This document shows, one piece after another, positions 52,583 to 62,017 of a stretch of DNA of 64,000 bases. Position numbers and translations under genes: made by a program. The stretch lies in assembly GCF_024055635.1 (NCBI RefSeq), contig NZ_JAMXMB010000036.1, positions 310,001-374,000 of the forward strand, written 5' to 3'. Each line of letters begins with the position of its first letter. Within the stretch, counting starts at the first letter, position 1. The notes beneath the pieces were generated by a model. The model worked only from the letters and a program-made list of their open reading frames with translations. It was not told where the DNA came from and searched no databases. The stretch is from Microbacterium yannicii (GTDB lineage Bacteria; Actinomycetota; Actinomycetes; Actinomycetales; Microbacteriaceae).

Positions 52583-54418
52583 TTGGCTGCGCCCGTTCCC
52601 ATCGCGATCCCTTGGCGAGACCTCAACCGCAACGGCATCCTCGATCCGTACGAAGATCCTCGCCTCGATCCGGCGGCACGGACCGCCGACCTCCTCGGCC
52701 GTCTCTCGATCGAGGAGAAGGTCGGGCTGATGTTCCACACGGTCATCGAGAGCGGACCGAATGGAACGCTCCTGGATGCGCCCGGCGCGCTGAGCAAGTC
52801 CTCGACGCGCACCGTCGTGCTCGAGAAGCACCTCAGCCACTTCAACGTCCATGCCCTGGGCTCGGGACGGGATGCCGCACGGTGGGCGAACGCCCTCCAG
52901 CGGCTCGCGGAGCAGACACCCCACGGCATCCCGGTCACGATCAGCACCGATCCGCGCCATGCGTTCATCGAGAACGCCGGCACGTCGTTCACCGCCGGCG
53001 CCTTCTCCCAGTGGCCGGAGCCGCTCGGCCTTGCCGGACTGGACGATGACGACATCCGTGCGTTCGCCGACATCGCGCGCCGGGAGTACCTCGCCGTCGG
53101 CATCCGGATGGCGCTGCATCCGCAGGTCGATCTCGCCACCGAGCCACGGTGGGGTCGTCAGCTGCACACGTTCGGCGCGGACCCGGATCGCACCACGAGA
53201 GCGCTCACCGCCTACATCGAGGGGTTCCAGGGGCCCGAGATCGGTGCGTCGTCGGTCGCCTGCGTGACCAAGCACTTCCCCGGGGCGGGCCCCCAGCAGG
53301 ACGGCGAGGACGCGCATTTCCCCTACGGCCGGGAGCAGGTCTATCCCGGCGGCGCGTTCGACCTGCACCTCGCACCCTTCCGCGCGGCCGTCGCGTGCGG
53401 CACCGCGGGAATGATGCCGTACTACGGCATGCCCGTCGGTCTCGAGCTCGACGGCGAGCCGGTTCCGCCGGTGGGCTTCGGATACAACCGCCGCATCGTC
53501 TCCGATCTGCTTCGTGAGCAGCTCGGCTTCGACGGCCTGGTGGTGACGGACTGGGAGCTGGTCAACGACAACATCGCCCACGGGCAGGTGCTTCCGGCCA
53601 AGGCGTGGGGCGTCGAGCACCTGACTCCGTCGGAGCGGATGCTGGCGATCCTGGATGCCGGGTGCGACCAGTTCGGCGGCGAGGAATGCGTCGATGTCCT
53701 CTGCGAGCTCGTTCGCGACGGTCGCGTGCCGGAGTCGCGGATCGATGCGTCAGCCCGCCGGATCCTCGAGCTGAAGTTCCGTCTCGGTCTGTTCGACGAT
53801 CCCTTCGTCGACGAGGACGAGGCCGAGCGGCTCGTCGGCAATGCCGGGTTCCGCGCACTCGGGTTCCGCGCACAGGGCGAGTCGCTCGCGGTGCTTCAGG
53901 ACGACGGACGGATGCTGCCGCTCGAGGCGGGTGCGCGCGTCTACGTCGAAGGGCTGTCGCGCGCAGCAGCGGCGGCACTCGGAACCGTCGTGGACCGTCC
54001 GGCGGAGGCCGATCTCGCTGTGGTGCGCCTCGCCGCGCCGTACGAGCCGCGCGACGACCTGCTGTTCGAATCGCTGTTCCATCAGGGATCGCTGGAATTC
54101 CGTCCGGGGCTCCTCGCCCGTCTCGCCGGCATTGCGGCCGACGTGCCGCTCGTGGTCGATGTGGCATTGGAGCGTCCGGCGATCCTTGAGCCGCTGGCCC
54201 GTATCGCATCTGTTCTCACGGCGAGCTTCGGCACCAGTGACGAGGCGTTCGTCGCCGCGCTCACCGGGGTCATCCACCCTCGGGGCAGCCTGCCGTTCGA
54301 GATACCGCGCTCGATGGAGGCGGTGCGTCGATCGAGGGAGGACGTGCCGCACGACACCGTGGACCCGCTGTTCGCGTTCGGCCACCGCGTCGTCGTGTCC
54401 GCTGTGGCCAGCCGATGA
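52583..54418 (+). CDS. GH3 glycosidase (short form)
   Basis: 611 residues; TTG start decided by AAAGGA five nt upstream. The N-terminus DLNRNGILDPYEDP is an EF-hand-like loop common in this GH3 subgroup. The barrel carries KHFPGAGPQQDGEDAHF and nucleophile Asp323 in VVTDWE. The second domain is short and no fibronectin III domain follows, unlike the other two GH3 enzymes in this window. No signal peptide. Translation is coupled to GH38 by a 4-bp overlap. It may cut beta-linked glucose, xylose or GlcNAc; in a mannosidase operon a beta-linked core sugar would fit. Confidence 0.9.
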   Translation: MAAPVPIAIPWRDLNRNGILDPYEDPRLDPAARTADLLGRLSIEEKVGLMFHTVIESGPNGTLLDAPGALSKSSTRTVVLEKHLSHFNVHALGSGRDAARWANALQRLAEQTPHGIPVTISTDPRHAFIENAGTSFTAGAFSQWPEPLGLAGLDDDDIRAFADIARREYLAVGIRMALHPQVDLATEPRWGRQLHTFGADPDRTTRALTAYIEGFQGPEIGASSVACVTKHFPGAGPQQDGEDAHFPYGREQVYPGGAFDLHLAPFRAAVACGTAGMMPYYGMPVGLELDGEPVPPVGFGYNRRIVSDLLREQLGFDGLVVTDWELVNDNIAHGQVLPAKAWGVEHLTPSERMLAILDAGCDQFGGEECVDVLCELVRDGRVPESRIDASARRILELKFRLGLFDDPFVDEDEAERLVGNAGFRALGFRAQGESLAVLQDDGRMLPLEAGARVYVEGLSRAAAAALGTVVDRPAEADLAVVRLAAPYEPRDDLLFESLFHQGSLEFRPGLLARLAGIAADVPLVVDVALERPAILEPLARIASVLTASFGTSDEAFVAALTGVIHPRGSLPFEIPRSMEAVRRSREDVPHDTVDPLFAFGHRVVVSAVASR

Positions 54419-57400
54419 GGCGTGGCGGATGGCGGACCGACCCGGAGCGGGTCGCGGAGCGGCTCGACAGGATGGTCGGTGAGTCGCTGGCGGGAGCCGT
54501 CCATGCCCGCACGGCGCCGCTCGAGCTTCTGGGGTGGGAGGCGCCTGGAGAGCCCGTCCCATTCGCCGATGCGGCGCGACAGCGGTACACCCCGTTCGCG
54601 GTCGGCGACCCGTGGGGGCGGCCGTGGAGCACGCTGTGGCTGCACGTGCGGGGCGCTGTGCCGGCGGAATGGCCGGTGGACGCCCGCCATCGCCCCGAGA
54701 TCGTCATCGACCTGGGTTTCGACGGGCTCATGCCCGGGTTCCAGGCGGAGGGTCTCGCCTTCCGGCCGGACGGCACCGTCGTGAAGGCTGTGTCACCGCG
54801 GAACTCGCACCTGCCTGTCCTGGGCCGAGAGATCGACTACTTCCTCGAGCTCGCGGGAAATCCGGGCATCCCGCCGGAATCGCACTGGCGGCCGACGGCC
54901 CTCGGCGACAGGGCGACGGCGGGCCTCGGGCCGCTGTACCGGCTGCGGCGGCTCGAGATCGCTCTCGTCGACATCGCCATCTGGGAGCTGCTGCAGGACA
55001 TCGAGACTGTCCGCGGTCTCGCGGCGCAGCTCCCGGCGAGCGGACCGCGCGCGCTCCAGCTGTGGAGCGCGCTCGACCGGATGATGGACGAGGTCGATCC
55101 GGACGACATCGGCGGCAGCGCGCTCGCCGCCCGCCGTGCCCTCGCGCCGGCTCTCGCGGCCCCGGCGGCGGCCAGTGCACACACCGTGCTCGCGACCGGT
55201 CACGCGCACATCGACACCGCGTGGCTGTGGCCGGTGCGCGAGACCGTCCGCAAGTGCGCCAGAACGTTCTCGAACGCGCTCGCACTGATGGACGAGCATC
55301 CCGACTTCCACTTCGCGTGCTCCTCGGCACAGCAGCTGGCATGGGTCAAGGAGTCCTATCCGGAGCTGTTCGCCCGCATCCGCGAGAAGGTCGCATCGGG
55401 TCAGTTCGTTCCGGTCGGCAGCCAGTGGGTCGAGCCCGACACGAACATGCCCGGAAGCGAAGCCACGGTACGCCAGCTCGTGTACGGCAAACGGTTCTTC
55501 CTCGAGGAGTTCGGCGTCGAGACACGTGAAGTGTGGCTGCCTGACACGTTCGGCTACTCAGCAGCGCTCCCGCAGATCATGAAGCTCGCCGGCGTCGACT
55601 GGTTCATGACGCAGAAGATCTCCTGGAATCAGACCAACGCGATGCCGCACCACACCCTCGCCTGGGAGGGCATCGACGGCACGCGGATCTTCGCGCACTT
55701 CCCGCCCATCGAGACCTACAATGCCGAGCTGTCCGCGGCGGAACTGGCACACGCCGAGCGCACCTACCGCGATCACGACGCGGGCACGATCTCGCTCGCA
55801 CCGTTCGGCTGGGGCGACGGGGGCGGCGGGCCCACGCGCGAGATGCTCGCCGCTGCCCGCCGTCAGGCGGATCTGGAGGGGTCGCCCCGCGTGCGCCTGG
55901 GAACGCCCGGCGACTTCTATACGGCTGCCGTCCAGGAGGTGGACGAACTCCCGGTCTGGCGCGGCGAGATGTACCTCGAGCTCCACCGCGGCACGTTGAC
56001 CAGCCAGTTGCGCACCAAGCAGGGCAACCGTCGATGCGAGGAGCTGCTGCACGAGGCGGAGCTGTGGGCGACCACCGCCGCCGTTCAGGCGGGGACCGCG
56101 TATCCCTACGACGCACTCGATCGCCTGTGGAAGCGGGTGCTGATGCTGCAGTTCCACGACATCCTGCCCGGCAGCTCGATCTCGTGGGTGCATCGTGAGG
56201 CCGAGGCCGATCACGCAGCCATCGGACGGGAGCTGGACGGCATGGTGGCGGCAAGCCTCGATGCTCTCCGCGTCGCCGGTGAGGACGAGCCGCTGCTGTA
56301 CGCGAATGCCACTGCGGTGCAGCTGTCCGGAGTGCCCGCGCACGCGGTCGCGGAATCAGCTCGGCCGGCAGGAGCTGCACGGCTCGAGGAGACGGCCGAC
56401 GGGTGGGTGCTCACGAACGGCATCGTCCGGGCGGTCGTCGACCGGCGCGGACTGCTGGTGTCGCTGCAGGGGCCGGACGGACGCGAGGCGATCCCGGCCG
56501 GCGAGGCGGCCGGGCTGCTCCGGCTGCACCGGGATGCGCCGGGAAAGTGGGACGCCTGGGACATCGAGCGCCATGACCTCGGTCACGCCGTCGACCTCGC
56601 GGACTTCGAGCAGCTCAGCGTCGTCATGGAGGACGGCGTCGCCGTGGTGTGGTGCGTCCGGGGTTTCGGGTCTTCGTCCGTCACACAGGAGCTGACACTG
56701 GCGCCCGGACGGGCGGCTGTCGACATCGTCCTCGACGTCGACTGGCAGCATCGTGGGCGCCTGCTGAAGCTGGTGTTCCCGCTGGACGTCCACGCCGAGG
56801 AGACGCGCACCGAGACCCAGTTCGGCCACCTTGCGCGGCCCACGCACGTGAACACCTCCTGGGATGCGGCGCGGTTCGAGGTGTCCGGACAACGCTGGAT
56901 CCACGTCGGCGAGGCCGGCTACGGCGTCGCCATCGCCAACGATTCCACGTACGGGCACTCCGTGGAGCGGCGGACCAGATCGGACGGCGGGACGACGACG
57001 ATGATCGGGATGTCGCTCATCAGAGGCCCCCGCTTCCCCGATCCGGATGCCGACCGCGGAAGGCATCGGGTGCGGTTCTCGCTGCGCCCGGCGGCGAGCG
57101 TCGCCGATGCGCGTGAAGAGGCGCTTCGTCTCGCTCATCCGCTGCGTCCGGTGCGGTCGTCGCGCCCGATCCCCGCACTCATCGCCTCCAGCGACCCGCA
57201 TGTTCTCATCGAGACGGTGAAGCTCGCCGATGACCGCAGCGGCGACGTCGTGGTGCGCCTCTACGAGGCATCCGGGGGTCGACGGCGGACGACGGTCCGC
57301 GCTTCGTTCCCTGTTGCCGATGTCCAGCGCACTGACGTCCTGGAGCGCTCGCTCGACGCACCGCTCGCGGCAGCGGATCCCTCGACCGTCGAACTCGTAC

Positions 57401-57453
57401 TCCGACCCTTCGAGATCGTCACGCTGCGGTATCGGGTCACGCGGAACGGATGA
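54415..57453 (+). CDS. GH38 alpha-mannosidase
   Basis: 1012 residues. An N-terminal Ig-like region of about 250 residues is followed by the GH38 catalytic domain: GHAHIDTAWLWP (zinc ligands His265-type and Asp267), nucleophile Asp377 in LPDTFGYSAALPQI, and the later zinc His in LQFHDILPG. C-terminal beta-sandwich domains follow. Class II cytoplasmic mannosidases of this size remove alpha-1,2/1,3/1,6-mannose from N-glycan or mannan fragments. Last gene of the CUT1 operon. Its 3' end overlaps the convergent esterase gene by 17 bp. Confidence 0.95.
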   Translation: MRRGGWRTDPERVAERLDRMVGESLAGAVHARTAPLELLGWEAPGEPVPFADAARQRYTPFAVGDPWGRPWSTLWLHVRGAVPAEWPVDARHRPEIVIDLGFDGLMPGFQAEGLAFRPDGTVVKAVSPRNSHLPVLGREIDYFLELAGNPGIPPESHWRPTALGDRATAGLGPLYRLRRLEIALVDIAIWELLQDIETVRGLAAQLPASGPRALQLWSALDRMMDEVDPDDIGGSALAARRALAPALAAPAAASAHTVLATGHAHIDTAWLWPVRETVRKCARTFSNALALMDEHPDFHFACSSAQQLAWVKESYPELFARIREKVASGQFVPVGSQWVEPDTNMPGSEATVRQLVYGKRFFLEEFGVETREVWLPDTFGYSAALPQIMKLAGVDWFMTQKISWNQTNAMPHHTLAWEGIDGTRIFAHFPPIETYNAELSAAELAHAERTYRDHDAGTISLAPFGWGDGGGGPTREMLAAARRQADLEGSPRVRLGTPGDFYTAAVQEVDELPVWRGEMYLELHRGTLTSQLRTKQGNRRCEELLHEAELWATTAAVQAGTAYPYDALDRLWKRVLMLQFHDILPGSSISWVHREAEADHAAIGRELDGMVAASLDALRVAGEDEPLLYANATAVQLSGVPAHAVAESARPAGAARLEETADGWVLTNGIVRAVVDRRGLLVSLQGPDGREAIPAGEAAGLLRLHRDAPGKWDAWDIERHDLGHAVDLADFEQLSVVMEDGVAVVWCVRGFGSSSVTQELTLAPGRAAVDIVLDVDWQHRGRLLKLVFPLDVHAEETRTETQFGHLARPTHVNTSWDAARFEVSGQRWIHVGEAGYGVAIANDSTYGHSVERRTRSDGGTTTMIGMSLIRGPRFPDPDADRGRHRVRFSLRPAASVADAREEALRLAHPLRPVRSSRPIPALIASSDPHVLIETVKLADDRSGDVVVRLYEASGGRRRTTVRASFPVADVQRTDVLERSLDAPLAAADPSTVELVLRPFEIVTLRYRVTRNG

Positions 57454-58615
57454 GCGCCCCTGCGAGGAATTCGCGCGCCTCGTCCTGCATGACGGCCGTG
57501 AACTCGTGCCCGGCGTCGTGCCAGGCTGCGGTGTAGCGGGCGTCGATCAGGGTGCGGAGCCGGGTATCGGCATCCGTCATTCCCTGCGGAGGGAAGAGCT
57601 CGTCGTGCCGGCCGTACTGCACGAGCACTCGGCGACCGAGGGCGGCGAGATCGGGCAGGTCGAAACGAGCGGCGAGACCCGGGCTGTGCAGCAGCCACGA
57701 GTGGGTGTCGAGGTAGTCGGGCACCAGCGAGGCCGTGGTCGCCATCATGCCGGAGACGACGGATGCCGCGACCCGGCCGTCGAGCGCGGTCACGAACAGG
57801 GCCCGTCCGCCGCCGCCCGAGAAGCCGACAGCACCGAGGCGCGCGCCGTCGACGCCCGGCCAGTTCGCCAGTACGTCGAGCGCGGCCAGGTCGTCGGTGG
57901 CGACGGCGCCGGCGAACGTGGTGCCCAACGCGCCCGCCGCCTTCGCGATGCCGTACTCGTGCAGCGACGAGAGCTCATCGAAGCGCTCGTCGGCCGAGAG
58001 CGTCTCGTCGCGCTCGCGGTGCAGGGCGTCGAGGGCCGCGCCCAGCCGGGCGAGCACCGCAGGCGGCGCCGACAGATCGAAGGCGCGACTGGCCCACGAG
58101 AACGCATCGGGCACCAGCACCACGAAGCCGTCGCGGGCGAGATCGTTCGCAGGCGTGCGCCCGCCGTAGCAGCGTGCGCGAAGGCGGGCCGCCGACGGAT
58201 GAGGCGCCCGGCCCGTGTCGACGAGCTGCTCGGCACCGGTCGACCGCACGCCGCCGTGGGCGTGCAGGGCGAGCACCCCGGGAAGCTCGGCGGCGCGCTC
58301 GGCAGGGTTGAGCAGGTAGGCCCGCGTGCGTGGACCGAAGCCGAGCGACCACGTCAGTTCGCGACCCTGCACGCCGTCGACGACCCACTCGCGCTCGATG
58401 CGCACGTCGGCGGCGGTCGCGCCGCGGACGCCCAGCACCTCGACCAGAGCATGGCGGTCGGCATCGCTGCCGCGGTCGGCGCCGGCACCCGGTGACGAGG
58501 CCGCGTCGCTGACGGCCGTGACCGCTTGGCCGTCGGAACCGCGCGGCACGAACGCCGGAGCGCCCGCGAGGTACGCCGGCCAGTCGGCGTACCCCGCGAG
58601 CGCTCCGGTGCTCAT
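57437..58615 (-). CDS. Alpha/beta hydrolase, acetylxylan-esterase-like
   Basis: 392 residues. Nucleophile elbow VGFSGGGG, acid Asp in QYGRHDELFPPQ and His in WHDAGHEF form a complete triad. The long N-terminal part (WSLGFGPRTRAYLLNP, then LHAHGG) resembles DUF-type dienelactone/acetylxylan esterases. No signal peptide. Last gene of a minus-strand run with a TIM-barrel isomerase, DUF993 and MocA genes; 10 nt separate it from the isomerase gene. A deacetylase role on imported glycosides is likely but not proven. Confidence 0.82.
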   Translation of the reverse strand: MSTGALAGYADWPAYLAGAPAFVPRGSDGQAVTAVSDAASSPGAGADRGSDADRHALVEVLGVRGATAADVRIEREWVVDGVQGRELTWSLGFGPRTRAYLLNPAERAAELPGVLALHAHGGVRSTGAEQLVDTGRAPHPSAARLRARCYGGRTPANDLARDGFVVLVPDAFSWASRAFDLSAPPAVLARLGAALDALHRERDETLSADERFDELSSLHEYGIAKAAGALGTTFAGAVATDDLAALDVLANWPGVDGARLGAVGFSGGGGRALFVTALDGRVAASVVSGMMATTASLVPDYLDTHSWLLHSPGLAARFDLPDLAALGRRVLVQYGRHDELFPPQGMTDADTRLRTLIDARYTAAWHDAGHEFTAVMQDEAREFLAGALIRSA

Positions 58616-58625
58616 CGAGGCGCGC

Positions 58626-59528
58626 TCAGCTCGCGACGCGGGCGCGCAGATGCGGTGAGACGGATGCCGCGAACCCGGCGGCCGTGCGCTGCACGGCGAC
58701 GAGCGGGTCGGTGGCCCAGATCTCCTCGTTGAAGATCTCGACCTCGATGTCGCGGTCGTACCCCGTCGCCTCGACGGCGGCGGTGAGCGAGGCGAAGTCG
58801 ATGACGCCGTCGCCGGGGTAGTGGCGGGCCAGCAGCACGTCGGCCGGGAGCGGGGTCTTCCAGTCGCACACCTGGTACGTGGCGATGCGGCCCTCGCGGC
58901 CGGCGCGTGCGATCGAGGACAGCACGTCGGGGTCCCACCAGATGTGGAAGGTGTCGACGGTCGCGCCGACGACGGCCGGGTCGAAGTCCGCGGCGATGTC
59001 GAGCGCCTGCCCGAGCGTGGAGACGACGCAGCGGTCCGACGCGTACATCGGGTGCAGCGGCTCGATGGCGAGCGTCACACCGGCGGCTGCGGCATCCGGA
59101 ACCAGCTCGCCGATCGCATCGCGCACGCGCTCGCGGGCGCCCACCAGGTCGCGCGATCCTTCGGGCAGGCCGCCGGCGACGAGCACGAGGATCGCGGTCG
59201 AGCCCTCGGCTCCGGCAGCGGCGAGCGTCGCGGCCTCTTCGATCGCGACGCGGTTGTCGTCGATCGACGCCCGGCGGGCCGGGCCCTCGGGCATCGTGAA
59301 GAAGCCCGAGCGGCAGTGCGTGGTGAAGCGCAGCCCCGAGTCGGCGAGCATCGACGCCGCGGTGGCGAGGCCGACCTCCTGCACGGGCTCGCGCCACAGG
59401 CCGATGGCCTCGACGCCCGCCTCGGCCGTCACGCGCAGCGCGGTGGCGAGGTCGGCGTACTTGATGGTGGCCTGGTTGATCGACAGGCGCGGGTCGACAC
59501 CCGGTCCCTGAGCTTGTCGAAGGGTCAT
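58626..59528 (-). CDS. Sugar phosphate isomerase/epimerase-family TIM barrel (IolE/IolI type)
   Basis: 300 residues. Barrel features LSINQATIKYADLATALRVTAEAGVEAIGLW, then VTLAIEPLHPMYASDRC, TVDTFHIWWDP and VEIFNEEIW supply the Glu/Asp/His metal ligands of this superfamily. The first residues, MTLRQAQGPG, are not family sequence: they are the translation of a REP-like repeat placed just after the start codon. ATG overlaps the DUF993 stop by 4 bp. It probably acts on an unphosphorylated keto-sugar made by the neighbouring MocA enzyme. Confidence 0.85.
   Translation of the reverse strand: MTLRQAQGPGVDPRLSINQATIKYADLATALRVTAEAGVEAIGLWREPVQEVGLATAASMLADSGLRFTTHCRSGFFTMPEGPARRASIDDNRVAIEEAATLAAAGAEGSTAILVLVAGGLPEGSRDLVGARERVRDAIGELVPDAAAAGVTLAIEPLHPMYASDRCVVSTLGQALDIAADFDPAVVGATVDTFHIWWDPDVLSSIARAGREGRIATYQVCDWKTPLPADVLLARHYPGDGVIDFASLTAAVEATGYDRDIEVEIFNEEIWATDPLVAVQRTAAGFAASVSPHLRARVAS
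59503..59524 (-). repeat. REP-like element at the N-terminus of the isomerase gene
   Basis: Minus strand CCCTTCGACAAGCTCAGGG plus ACC; one base different from 27113-27134. It is read in the same frame in both places, giving LRQAQGP. Confidence 0.85.
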
Positions 59529-60742
59529 GCGATCACTCCCGGTACGTCGATGCCGTTGTGGCGGAGCATCCCGTGCCAGCGGATCGCGGCGAGCTCGGGA
59601 TGCTCGAGCGCGAGGGACGCGTTCGCGAGCTCGACGATGCGCGACAGGTGCGGGAGGCTCCGCGCCGAATGCAGGCCGCCGACCATCTGGAACGCGGACT
59701 GGTGGCCGTTGAGCCACGACAGGAAGGCGACCCCGGTCTTGTAGTAGAACGTGGGCGCGGCGAAGACCTGGCGGCTGAGCTCCTCGGTCGGGCCGAGGAT
59801 CTCGAGGTAACGTGCCGGATCGCCGGCGTCCAGCGCCTGGATCGCGGCCGAGGCGACCGGCGTGATGGCCGCGAAGGCGCCGAGCAGCGCGTCGGAGTGC
59901 TGGCGAGCGCTCGCCGCGTCGCGGTCGGGCTGCGTCGCTTCGGGAACGTCGGCGCCGCCGATCAGCCCGACGTAGTTGAAGTCGTCGCCGGTGAACATGC
60001 GCACGCCCTCGGGAAGGCGCTCGCGCACCGACACCTCGGAGGCGGCATCCAGCAGGCTCATCTTGACGCCCGCGACCTTGTCGACGTTCTCCTCGATGAT
60101 CTCGAGCAGCACCGCCGACGCGTCGCGCCAGTCGGGTGAGCCGAAGTAGCCCTCGAGCGACGGGTCGAAGGCGGTGCCGAGCCAGTGCAGCACGACGGGC
60201 GTCGTGGCGGAGCCGAGCACCTCGCGGTAGACCCGGCGGTAGTCGTCGGCCGACGCCGCGGCGCGGGCGAGGTGGCGCGAGGCCATGAGCACCGGACCGG
60301 CGCCCTGCTCCTCGGTGAAGTGGAGCTGCTCCTTGTAGGCGTCGATCACCTCGTCGATCGAGATGCCCTCCGCCTCGACGTGGTCGGTGTTGACCCCGAC
60401 GACGACCGACCCGCCCTCTTCGCGGGCGACCTGCGCCGACCGTGCGATGAGCTCGCGGGTGGCGGCGGCGTCGAGACCCATGTTCCGCTGGGCGGTGTCC
60501 ATGGCGTCGGCGACGCCGAGTCCCCACGAGTACACGGCGCGGCGGAAGTCGAGGGTGGCGTCCCAGTCGACCTCGGCCGGTCGGCCCGGGGTGTTGTCGG
60601 CCCAAGTCTGCGGCACGACGTGCGCGGCGGCGTAGGCGACCCGGCTGCGGAGCGGGTCCCCGGGCTTGGTGTAGCCCGGGGACTCGTTCAGCTCCGCCGT
60701 CGAGGTGGCGCCGTCGGATGAGAGAAGTGTGAGCTGCGGCAT
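59525..60742 (-). CDS. DUF993 family protein (DHDPS-like barrel)
   Basis: 405 residues. Conserved-looking blocks include SWGLGVADAMDTAQRNMGLD, VVVGVNTDHVE, VVLHWLGTAFDPSLEGYFG, GVKMSLLDA and MFTGDDFNYVGLI. The Lys in GVKMS sits where DHDPS-type aldolases carry the Schiff-base lysine. Function is not established; it co-occurs here with an isomerase and a Gfo/Idh/MocA dehydrogenase and may be the carbon-carbon lyase of a sugar route. The start at MPQLTLLSS lies 13 nt after the MocA stop. Confidence 0.82.
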   Translation of the reverse strand: MPQLTLLSSDGATSTAELNESPGYTKPGDPLRSRVAYAAAHVVPQTWADNTPGRPAEVDWDATLDFRRAVYSWGLGVADAMDTAQRNMGLDAAATRELIARSAQVAREEGGSVVVGVNTDHVEAEGISIDEVIDAYKEQLHFTEEQGAGPVLMASRHLARAAASADDYRRVYREVLGSATTPVVLHWLGTAFDPSLEGYFGSPDWRDASAVLLEIIEENVDKVAGVKMSLLDAASEVSVRERLPEGVRMFTGDDFNYVGLIGGADVPEATQPDRDAASARQHSDALLGAFAAITPVASAAIQALDAGDPARYLEILGPTEELSRQVFAAPTFYYKTGVAFLSWLNGHQSAFQMVGGLHSARSLPHLSRIVELANASLALEHPELAAIRWHGMLRHNGIDVPGVIA

Positions 60743-60755
60743 CCGTCGATCCTGC

Positions 60756-61958
60756 TCAGTCCAGCGACAGGGCGGGCAGCTCGACCTTGCGGCCCTCGCG
60801 GCTCGACTGCAGACCCGCCTCGGCGAGCAGCACGCCGCGGGCGCCCGAGAGCAGGTCGAACGCGTACTCGGTGCCGAGCACGTACGACTCGAGGAACTCC
60901 TCCCACTGCTGGCGGAAGCCGTTCTGGAACACGTCGTTGGTGGGCACGTCGGCCCAGTCGGCGTCGTAGTCGTGGTCGTCGGCGAGGTCGGGGTTCCAGA
61001 CCGGCTTCGGCGTCGCGTTGCGGTGCTGGATCTTCGCACCGAACAGGCCCACGACGGCCGAGCCGTGCGTGCCGTCGACGTGGAACTCGACGAGCTCGTC
61101 GCGGTTCACGCGCACGGTCCAGGACGAGTTGATCTGGGCGACGATGTCGCCCTCGAGCTCGAAGATGCCGTAGGCGGCGTCTTCGGCGGTCGCCGTGTAG
61201 TGCTCGCCGTTCTCGTCCCAGCGGTCCTGGATGTGCACGGCTGCCTGCGCGTAGACGGTCTTGACGTCGCCGAACAGGTTCTCGAGCACGTAGTTCCAGT
61301 GCGGGAACATGTCGACGATGATGCCGCCGCCGTCCTCGGCACGGTAGTTCCAGCTGGGCCGCTGTGCGGGCTGCCAGTCGCCCTCGAACACCCAGTAGCC
61401 GAACTCGCCGCGCACCGACAGGATGCGGCCGAAGAAGCCGGAGTCGATGAGCCGCTTGAGCTTCTGGAGCCCCGGGAGGTAGAGCTTGTCGTGCACGACG
61501 CCGGTCTTGACACCGGCCTCCTGCGCGAGCTTGGCGAGCTCGAGCGCCTCCTCGACCGTCTCGGCGGTGGGCTTCTCGGTGTAGATGGTCTTGCCGGCGG
61601 CGATCGCCTTGCGCAGGGCCGAGGCGCGCGCCTTCGTGACGAGGAAGTCGGCGTAGATCTCCCAGCGCGGGTCGGCGAGGGCGGCGTCGAGGTCGGTGGT
61701 GTAGTCCTCGATGCCGTGCTGGGCGGCGAGGTCGGCGAGCTTCGCCTCGCTGCGGCCGACGAGCAGCGGCTTGACGGTCACCTTCGTGCCGTCGGCGAGT
61801 TCGATGCCGCCCTGATCGCGGATCGCGAGGATCGAGCGCACCAGGTGCTGGCGGTACCCCATGCGGCCGGATACGCCGTTCATGATGATGCCGATCTCGC
61901 GCACCTGCGGACGAGCGGATGCCTCGGCCGGGGCCGGAGCGAGTGTCGTGTCGGTCAT
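60756..61958 (-). CDS. Gfo/Idh/MocA-family oxidoreductase
   Basis: 400 residues. NAD region EIGIIMNGVSGRMGYRQHLVRSI, the catalytic-Lys motif YTEKPTAETVEEA, and substrate-domain blocks RPSWNYRAEDGGGIIVDMFPHWNY. GRMGYRQHL is a mark of a subgroup found with DUF993 genes. AGGA precedes the ATG. First gene of the run MocA - DUF993 - isomerase - esterase. A LacI-type operator lies 60 nt upstream. It probably oxidises a free sugar or glycoside to a keto form. Confidence 0.88.
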   Translation of the reverse strand: MTDTTLAPAPAEASARPQVREIGIIMNGVSGRMGYRQHLVRSILAIRDQGGIELADGTKVTVKPLLVGRSEAKLADLAAQHGIEDYTTDLDAALADPRWEIYADFLVTKARASALRKAIAAGKTIYTEKPTAETVEEALELAKLAQEAGVKTGVVHDKLYLPGLQKLKRLIDSGFFGRILSVRGEFGYWVFEGDWQPAQRPSWNYRAEDGGGIIVDMFPHWNYVLENLFGDVKTVYAQAAVHIQDRWDENGEHYTATAEDAAYGIFELEGDIVAQINSSWTVRVNRDELVEFHVDGTHGSAVVGLFGAKIQHRNATPKPVWNPDLADDHDYDADWADVPTNDVFQNGFRQQWEEFLESYVLGTEYAFDLLSGARGVLLAEAGLQSSREGRKVELPALSLD

Positions 61959-62017
61959 GGGGGTCCTGCTTTCTTCTCTGAAGGCCTGTGTGGTTCCCGG
62001 TCTCGGAGCACGAGCTG

